Origin: an uncultured Bacilli bacterium
GTDB taxonomy: Bacteria; Bacillota_I; Bacilli_A; RFN20; CAG-631
Direction: 5' to 3'
Assembly: GCA_934215405.1 (NCBI GenBank)
Contig: CAKPZU010000065.1
Span: 1 to 11,037 of the forward strand
Length of the DNA stretch: 11,037 bases
This document shows, piece after piece, positions 5,777 through 11,037 of the stretch. Each line of letters opens with the position of its first letter. Positions within the stretch are counted from its first letter, which is position 1. The notes below the pieces were generated by a model, which ran no database searches, had not been told where the DNA came from, and saw only the letters and a list, made by a program, of their open reading frames with translations. The position numbers and the translations under genes are program-made.

Positions 5777-7513
5777 ATGTTAAAATTGTTCTATTTCTCT
5801 ATTAATATTACAATAATTATTGTTATAGTTGCTGTTGTTTTATTAATTGCTTTAATAATTTCATTATTAATTTATAAGTTTTCTAATAAAAAATATTATT
5901 TAAATAAATTAGATGCCTTATTAAACAAAATTAGTATTAGCAATAAAACGCAAATTGAATCATATTTAAATCGTTTAAATGCCATTGCAAATCGCAATGA
6001 TGATTACATTGAGATTGAAAGTAAATATAAAGAAAGATTTGATGAGCTAGATGTTGATAAGCGAGATGCCTTATTATTAAAGCATAGCGAGCTAAAAGAA
6101 AAAATTGCCACCACCCCAAAGCTAAATAAGGAGCTAATAGATAAAATAAAGGCCTTTGAAAATGATGTTGAAATGTATTCATTAGAATGTGATGCCTTAA
6201 GTAAAGATTTAAAGCAGGTTTTCTTAGAGGCTGATGAACTAAGAATTGAATTAACTAAATATCAAAATCAATATCAAGAGGTATTAAATGATGTTGCAAA
6301 ATATAATCAATCCTTATCAATTTGTCTTGATGAATTAAACAACTATTTAAATAACATAGAAATGTATTTTGAACTTTTAGATGATAATATTATTGCAGCA
6401 TCCTATGATCTTGCTAAAAAGAATCTACAGGACATTAAAGGTATGCTTTCTAATGTCTATGGAAATATTGAATTAATTGCCCAATATTGTAATAAGGTTG
6501 ATGTTTTAATTCCTCAGCAGCTAGATGATCTATTAGAAAAAAATGATAAGCTTGAAAGTGAAGGCTATGTTGTTTCTCATGCTAATGTCTATGAATTTAT
6601 TGATAATACTAATAAGCTATTGAATCAATGCCGTAGTAACTTTAAACTATTATCATTTGGCAATTTTGATGAAATATTTAATGAAATACAAAATAAAATA
6701 GCTGAAGTTCATGCTCATTTAGATAACGAGGTATTAGCCAAAAATGAGCTTGATGAAAAATATAAGGTTGTAAGCGTAAAAATAGAAAATGCTGAAAATG
6801 ATTTTATAAAAACAAAACGTCAATTCTTAAGAATGGTTGATTATTATAAACTTCCAGAAGAAATTAATCTACGCTTTGATAATTTTATAAAAAATGCAAC
6901 ATATTTAGCAGATTTAAAAAGAGAATATGACGGTTATGTTATTGTAAACGCAAAGATTCCTGCTTCATTTATGCTTGAAAAGGTAGGAAAAATGGATACT
7001 ATTAGTAGTGAGATACTTTCTGATATTGAATATTTCACTTCATATTTTCAAGATATAAAAACTTATGCAGAAAAAGCATTTAATAGGATTAATGATTTAA
7101 CTACTTCATTAATAATGCTAAATGGTAGACTTAGAAAGTGTAAATGCTTTGCAGTATATAATAAGTATGCTAGCTCAGTTAATAATACATTAAATCAATT
7201 AGACGAATATAAAAAACTTTTACTTTTAAAGCCAATTGATCTTGAAAAGCTTTTAACGGATTTTTCAACAATTGAAGCTTATTCAATTGATTTAGTAAAA
7301 AATATTAATATCGACTTTGATAATTATGAAACAGTAAAAAAATGTATTATTTTTACTAATCCACTAAGATATCAATTTGCCGATGTTGATTTATCATTAC
7401 GTGAGGTTGAGGATTTATTTATAAAGGGTGAATACACTTTAGCTCAGGAAAAGATTAATTATATATTAAATAATTATCATCCTGCTGCCTATGATTCATT
7501 TAAGGGGCAATAA
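5777..7513 (+). CDS. ezrA: EzrA, septation ring formation regulator
   Basis: EzrA is a membrane-anchored coiled-coil protein of Bacilli that prevents misplaced FtsZ rings and helps organise division proteins at midcell. This 578-residue product (562 in B. subtilis) has one N-terminal membrane segment (~9-33, IIIVIVAVVLLIALIISLLIY) followed by basic residues. The rest is almost entirely helical, spectrin-like coiled coil, low in Pro and Gly and without Trp. The C-terminal segment NPLRYQFADVDLSLREVEDL...GEYTLAQEKI lines up with the QNR-patch region of B. subtilis EzrA (NRFRSQN...). Overall similarity is low, as usual for coiled coils. The assignment rests on topology, length, this C-terminal segment, and position just upstream of the desulfurase and thiI, as in B. 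subtilis. An in-frame ATG at 5771 is a less likely start. Confidence 0.88.
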   Translation: MLKLFYFSINITIIIVIVAVVLLIALIISLLIYKFSNKKYYLNKLDALLNKISISNKTQIESYLNRLNAIANRNDDYIEIESKYKERFDELDVDKRDALLLKHSELKEKIATTPKLNKELIDKIKAFENDVEMYSLECDALSKDLKQVFLEADELRIELTKYQNQYQEVLNDVAKYNQSLSICLDELNNYLNNIEMYFELLDDNIIAASYDLAKKNLQDIKGMLSNVYGNIELIAQYCNKVDVLIPQQLDDLLEKNDKLESEGYVVSHANVYEFIDNTNKLLNQCRSNFKLLSFGNFDEIFNEIQNKIAEVHAHLDNEVLAKNELDEKYKVVSVKIENAENDFIKTKRQFLRMVDYYKLPEEINLRFDNFIKNATYLADLKREYDGYVIVNAKIPASFMLEKVGKMDTISSEILSDIEYFTSYFQDIKTYAEKAFNRINDLTTSLIMLNGRLRKCKCFAVYNKYASSVNNTLNQLDEYKKLLLLKPIDLEKLLTDFSTIEAYSIDLVKNINIDFDNYETVKKCIIFTNPLRYQFADVDLSLREVEDLFIKGEYTLAQEKINYILNNYHPAAYDSFKGQ

Positions 7514-7515
7514 TT

Positions 7516-8652
7516 ATGGAATTATATCTTGATAATGCAGCAACAACATATGTGTATGAAGAAGTTTTAGAATATTATTATAATATTTTAAAAAATTATT
7601 TTGCTTCAACTGGTTCACTTCATAAATTAGGACAACAATCTTTAGCCTTAGAGCTTGAGGCTAAATATAAAATTTCTTGCTTATTAAATGTGAAGCCTAC
7701 TGAGATATTATTTAATAGTGGAGCAACTGAGGGTAATAATTATGCTATAAAGGGCGTAGCCTTAAATTATAAAAAAAGAGGTAAAACAATTATTACGAGT
7801 AAGGTTGAGCATCCATCAGTACTTGAATGCTTTAAGCAACTTGAAAAAGATTATGGCTTTAATTGTATTTACTTAGATGTAGATGAAAATGGAATTGTTG
7901 ACCTTGAGCAATTAAAGAGTGTATTAAATGATGATGTAATATTAGTTTCAATTATGTATGTTAATCATGAAGTTGGAGCAATAATGCCAATAAAGGAAAT
8001 ACACGAAATTTTAAAAAATTATCCTAAGGTAATTTTCCATAGCGATATAACTCAAGCTATTTGCAAATGTGACGTCAATTTTAGCTATCTAGATATTGCT
8101 ACTATGTCTGGCCATAAAATTCATGGGCTAAAAGGTAGTGGCTTTATGTATAAAAAGGAAAAGGTTAATTTATATGAATTAATTTCTGGCCATCCTGCCT
8201 CTAACGCTATGCGTGCTGGCACATCGCCTTGGATGAATAATTTGGCATTAGCTAAGGCTTTAGAATTATCATTAAAGAATTATAGAGATAATGCTTTAAA
8301 ATTAAAAGAATGTCAAATTAAAATAATTGCTGCGCTAAATAAAATTGATGGTATAGTTGTAAATACTGTTTTAGATAAATCGATTTATAGTATTATAAAT
8401 TTTTCAGCAATCAATTATAATAGTGAGGTAATAATTAGGGCATTATCTTTTAAAAACATTTATGTTTCTTCACGCTCTGTATGTACAACTTCTAAGGATA
8501 GTCAAATATCATTAACTCTTAATGCTATGCACAAGGATTATAATGTTACGATTTCATCTATTAGAATAAGCTTAGATAAACCATTAAGCGATGAGGAAAT
8601 TAACTATTTTATTACTTCCTTAAAGGAAGTCTTAAACAGTACAAGAAAGTAG
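7516..8652 (+). CDS. nifZ: Cysteine desulfurase, NifZ/IscS type, dedicated to ThiI
   Basis: This PLP enzyme converts cysteine to alanine and holds the sulfur as a persulfide. In B. subtilis the homologue NifZ, encoded beside thiI, supplies sulfur for tRNA 4-thiouridine. The 378-residue product starts with the class-V aminotransferase motif YLDNAATT. It has SGATEGNN (68-75), His99 (KVEHPS, stacks on PLP), HSDITQA (175-181, Asp177 and Gln180), and the PLP lysine Lys201 in MSGHKIHG. RAGT (233-236) and the persulfide cysteine Cys323 in SSRSVCTTS follow. Oddity: the usual GGGQE segment before the RAGT motif reads SGHPASNAM. The gene begins 2 bases after the ezrA stop and ends 8 bases before thiI, so it is co-transcribed and probably translationally coupled. 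A role in Fe-S assembly is less likely, as no scaffold gene adjoins. Confidence 0.92.
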   Translation: MELYLDNAATTYVYEEVLEYYYNILKNYFASTGSLHKLGQQSLALELEAKYKISCLLNVKPTEILFNSGATEGNNYAIKGVALNYKKRGKTIITSKVEHPSVLECFKQLEKDYGFNCIYLDVDENGIVDLEQLKSVLNDDVILVSIMYVNHEVGAIMPIKEIHEILKNYPKVIFHSDITQAICKCDVNFSYLDIATMSGHKIHGLKGSGFMYKKEKVNLYELISGHPASNAMRAGTSPWMNNLALAKALELSLKNYRDNALKLKECQIKIIAALNKIDGIVVNTVLDKSIYSIINFSAINYNSEVIIRALSFKNIYVSSRSVCTTSKDSQISLTLNAMHKDYNVTISSIRISLDKPLSDEEINYFITSLKEVLNSTRK

Positions 8653-8660
8653 GTATTAGA

Positions 8661-9836
8661 ATGATTTATGATGAAATAATGGTAAGATATGGTGAGCTTA
8701 CCTTAAAGGGAAAAAATAAACGTATGTTTATCGATACATTAGCAAATAATATAAGAATGTCTTTAGCAGATTATAAGGAATTAAAATTTGAAAAGCAACA
8801 TGATAGATTTTATATAAAAATTAATGAAGCTAGTAATATTGATGACATTTTATTACGCTTAAGCAAAATACCTGGAATTCATAATTTTTCCTTGGTAAAA
8901 AAAGTAGAAAAGGACATAAATAAAATTAGCGACGTTTGTCTTTTAATTGTTAAGGAATTGGATTTAAACACCTTAAATACCTTTAAAGTCAAAGCCTCAA
9001 GAAATGATAAATCCTTTTATTTAATTAGTGATGAAATAAACAGGGAAGTAGCAACAGTTATTTTAAAAAACACTCCTTTAAAGGTAGATGTACACAATCC
9101 TAAAATTTTAGTTCGTGTTGAAATTAGATATGATGCTGCTTATGTTTCAATTAAAAACTTCGATGGTCTTGGAGGCCTTCCTCTTGGAACATCGGGTAAG
9201 GGATTATTGATGATATCTGGTGGTATTGATTCACCAGTTGCTGGCTATTTAATGATGAAAAGAGGAGTAAAGATTGAGGCAATTCATTTTTCAAGCCCAC
9301 CGTACACTTCAGAAATGGCTGTTTATAAGGTAAAAACATTGCTTAAAAAGCTTGCTAAGGTGCAAGGACAAATTAAATTTATAAATATTCCTTTTACAGA
9401 GCTTCAATTAAAAATCTATGAGGTTTGTGGTGATAAATATGCAATTACCATAATGCGTCGTATGATGTATCGAATAGCTAGTATTGTTGCTAATAATAAT
9501 AAATGTCAATGTATTGTTAATGGTGAATCTATTGGTCAGGTTGCTTCTCAAACACTTGATAGTATGAAAACTATTAATGAAGTTACTAATGCGACAATAA
9601 TTAGACCATTAGCTGTTTTTGATAAGCTTGATATTATTAAGCTTTCTCGTGAAATTGATGCTTATGAAACTTCAATTATGCCTTTTGAGGATTGCTGTAC
9701 TATTTTTGATCCTAAAAATCCTACAACTAAGCCAAAGCTAAGCGAATGCTTGAAATATGAAGAAAAATTTGATTACATGAGTATGATTAATGGTGCCATT
9801 AATAATGCTGAAGTTGAGTTAATTACTGTTGAGTAA
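8661..9836 (+). CDS. thiI: ThiI, tRNA 4-thiouridine synthase
   Basis: ThiI adenylates U8 of tRNA and inserts sulfur to make 4-thiouridine, a near-UV sensor; some ThiI proteins also serve thiamine synthesis. The 391-residue product has the N-terminal ferredoxin-like start IMVRYGELTLKGKNKRMF, a THUMP domain (~60-165) and the PP-loop ATP site SGGIDSPVAGYLMMKRG (186-202). NGESIGQVASQTLDSM (287-302) and MPFEDCCTIFDPKNPTTKP (340-358) complete the catalytic domain. It lacks the C-terminal rhodanese domain of E. coli ThiI, as usual in Gram-positives, which fits sulfur delivery from the adjacent desulfurase. It is the last gene of the ezrA operon; no strong terminator follows, only the 24-nt repeats and a weak AT hairpin. 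Confidence 0.95.
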   Translation: MIYDEIMVRYGELTLKGKNKRMFIDTLANNIRMSLADYKELKFEKQHDRFYIKINEASNIDDILLRLSKIPGIHNFSLVKKVEKDINKISDVCLLIVKELDLNTLNTFKVKASRNDKSFYLISDEINREVATVILKNTPLKVDVHNPKILVRVEIRYDAAYVSIKNFDGLGGLPLGTSGKGLLMISGGIDSPVAGYLMMKRGVKIEAIHFSSPPYTSEMAVYKVKTLLKKLAKVQGQIKFINIPFTELQLKIYEVCGDKYAITIMRRMMYRIASIVANNNKCQCIVNGESIGQVASQTLDSMKTINEVTNATIIRPLAVFDKLDIIKLSREIDAYETSIMPFEDCCTIFDPKNPTTKPKLSECLKYEEKFDYMSMINGAINNAEVELITVE

Positions 9837-9842
9837 TTTAAA

Positions 9843-9914
9843 TGAAAATTCTGGAAAAATGTTGACTGAAAAGTGGGGAAAAATGTTGACTGAAAACTAG
9901 GGAAAAATGTTGAC
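9843..9914. repeat. Three tandem 24-nt repeats with a variable 4-nt block
   Basis: Three units lie head to tail at 9843-9866, 9867-9890 and 9891-9914. Each is TGAAAA, four variable bases (TTCT, GTGG, CTAG), then GGAAAAATGTTGAC. Twenty of 24 positions are identical in all three. The array starts 7 bases after the thiI stop and ends 39 bases before the ATPase start codon. Each unit ends in TTGAC; the third is completed to TTGACA. Possible roles are a row of binding sites for a regulator or transposase, or the remnant end of an IS21-like element, whose ends carry multiple subterminal repeats. No transposase is in the window. The 4-nt blocks are far too short to be CRISPR spacers. Confidence 0.85.
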
Positions 9915-9950
9915 ATTTTTTCTTTTTAATTGTAAAAAACATGTGGTGAT
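9910..9950 (+). promoter_or_regulatory. Possible promoter and ribosome binding site of the ATPase gene
   Basis: TTGACA (9910-9915), formed by the end of the third repeat, is followed after 17 bases by TAAAAA (9933-9938), a 4/6 match to TATAAT. The ribosome binding site is GGTGAT (9945-9950). The 13 bases TGGTGATATTATG (9944-9956) are identical to the glycosyltransferase start region (4656-4668). The same stretch holds a weak AT hairpin (AAAAATGT 9903-9910 with ACATTTTT 9913-9920) that might help end the thiI transcript. Confidence 0.35.
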
Positions 9951-9953
9951 ATT

Positions 9954-10307
9954 ATGTATTATACAAGATATATTGAAATAATAATTAAAGATGCTCTTGA
10001 AACATCAGGTGCAGTTGTTGTTGAAGGGCCTAAATGGTGTGGTAAAACTACAACATGTGAGCTTTTTTGCAAAAGTGAATATTCATTAAATACTAAAGAT
10101 AAAATACAATTGGCTAATGCTAATCCTGAGGGTATTCTAATTGGAGATAATCCACGACTTATTGATGAGTGGCAGCATATGCTTGATTTATGGAATTGTG
10201 CTCGAAGTGAAGTAGATAAAAGAGAAAATAAATTTGGTCAATTTATTTTTACAGGGAGCTCTACTCCTGCTGAAATGGATGATATTTATCATTCTGACGC
10301 TAGATGA
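9954..10307 (+). pseudogene. AAA/DUF4143-type ATPase, N-terminal part, interrupted by an in-frame TGA
   Basis: This is the N-terminal half of the widespread bacterial ATPases that join an AAA-type domain to a C-terminal DUF4143 domain; their role is unknown. Visible are the Walker A segment EGPKWCGKTTT (24-34, Lys31), the Walker B-like RLIDEWQ (68-74) and the strand FIFTGSSTP (98-104). The frame stops at TGA (10305-10307) in HSDAR-stop-IVTVKM. In the family a glycine-arginine segment (..SGAGR..) is expected here, so the stop falls on the probable arginine finger. The same frame then continues without another stop to the window end, so one substitution (for example CGA to TGA) explains it. Without read-through the product is a 117-residue ATPase fragment. 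TGA as tryptophan is unlikely, since all other Trp codons seen are TGG. The start follows GGTGAT (9945-9950). Confidence 0.8.
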
Positions 10308-11037
10308 ATTGTTACAGTAAAAATGTCAACCATGACTCTTTCAGAGAGTAATGAGTCAAAAAAAATTGCTTCATTAAATAAACTTTTTGAAGGCAAACAA
10401 AATGTATTTTACATTAATGATAATTTTACAATTTATGATACTGCTTTTTATATTTGTCGAGGAGGTTTGCCATTATCATTAGTTGATGACAAAAATAAAG
10501 CTTTAAAAATTACAAAAAACTATTGTTCAACACTTTTTAATTTTGAAAATAGTAAAAATCAAAAATTTAAGAACAAAAAGCCTGAGCTTTTTAAAATTAT
10601 TTTAAAAATTTATGCTAGGAATATCTCAACTGAGGCTCGTAGAAAAACTATTTTAAATGATGTATGTGAGCATGAAGATAGAACTATGGATCCAGATACA
10701 TTTGATTCATATATAGAAGCATTAAATGATTTATATATTATAAAAGATATAAAAGCTTGGAATCCAAACTTTCGTAGCAAAACAACAATTGTTTCTGCAC
10801 CAACAAGGCATTTTGTTGATCCTTCAATTGCAACCTATGTGTTAGGTATATCACCAGCTGATTTACTTAATGATCCTAACACTTTAAAATTATTATTTGA
10901 AGATTTTGTTGTAAAAGAATTAAGAACTTACCTTCAACTTCTTGATGGAGAAATTAGGCATTATAGAGATGGAAATGGCCTTGAATGTGATATTGATTTA
11001 CATTTAGCTCATGGTAAATATAGTTTAATTGAGGTTA
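10308..11037 (+). pseudogene. AAA/DUF4143-type ATPase, C-terminal part after the TGA (3' end outside window)
   Basis: The 243 codons after the TGA, in the same frame as the upstream part, are free of stops to the end of the window. They read as the rest of the ATPase: IVTVKMSTMTLSESNESKKI, the YICRGGLPLSL motif, a helical middle region (YARNISTEARRKTILNDV) and DLYIIKDIKAWNPNFRSK. The DUF4143 segment RHFVDPSIATYVLG and FEDFVVKELRTYLQ follows. The end, IRHYRDGNGLECDIDLHL...YSLIEV, looks like the PD-(D/E)XK-like core often found at the end of this family, with the window ending just before the expected lysine. Re-initiation could occur at ATG 10323 or 10332, but neither has a good ribosome binding site. 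The coding frame is otherwise well kept, so the stop is recent, or it is read through, or it is a sequence error. Confidence 0.75.

Noticed and set aside
9843..9914. CRISPR array
   Set aside because: The variable part between repeats is only 4 bases, there are only three units, and there are no cas genes.
10305..10307. TGA read as tryptophan (Mollicutes-type code), making the ATPase intact
   Set aside because: All Trp codons seen in the other genes are TGG, which would be rare in an AT-rich genome using TGA for Trp. The family expects Gly-Arg, not Arg-Trp, at this site.

Overview
The window comes from a very AT-rich, low-GC Gram-positive bacterium. It carries spoIVB and spo0A, so the lineage is endospore-forming or recently was, and it carries ezrA, a division gene characteristic of the class Bacilli. 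The AT-rich codon use and the DUF4143-type ATPase would suit a gut-associated Bacilli lineage near the Erysipelotrichales or the Mollicutes-like groups, but that placement is inference. All eight intact genes end in TAA or TAG. Every tryptophan seen is TGG, so there is no sign of a UGA=Trp code.

Layout. Positions 1-2509 hold the end of recN, then spoIVB and spo0A, an order also found in Bacillus subtilis. Positions 2510-5776 are an accessory stretch with two genes. One is a large unrecognised membrane protein with a clear promoter and terminator. The other is a family-2 glycosyltransferase with a helical-repeat tail, preceded by an RNA-like structured leader. Positions 5777-9836 are a tight operon of ezrA, a NifZ/IscS-type cysteine desulfurase and thiI, again a B. 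subtilis-like neighbourhood. From 9837 onward there are three tandem 24-nt repeats, then an AAA/DUF4143-type ATPase gene interrupted by one in-frame TGA and cut by the window end.

How the genes work together. RecN repairs DNA breaks. SpoIVB is the sporulation signalling protease that triggers sigma-K processing in model sporulators, and Spo0A is the master regulator of entry into sporulation. EzrA tunes the FtsZ ring. The desulfurase passes persulfide sulfur to ThiI for 4-thiouridine in tRNA. The glycosyltransferase and membrane protein are probably envelope functions, but their substrates are unknown.

Most interesting non-coding signals: (1) the 24-nt array before the ATPase, in which 20 of 24 positions are invariant and a 4-nt block varies; (2) a possible pseudoknotted leader or small RNA before the glycosyltransferase; (3) a minus-strand terminator at 4445-4476 with no minus-strand gene to serve, whose hairpin resembles the plus-strand terminator after spo0A. 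Coding oddities are a Spo0A receiver with a weakened phosphorylation pocket, a desulfurase with an altered loop, and the nonsense codon in the ATPase.
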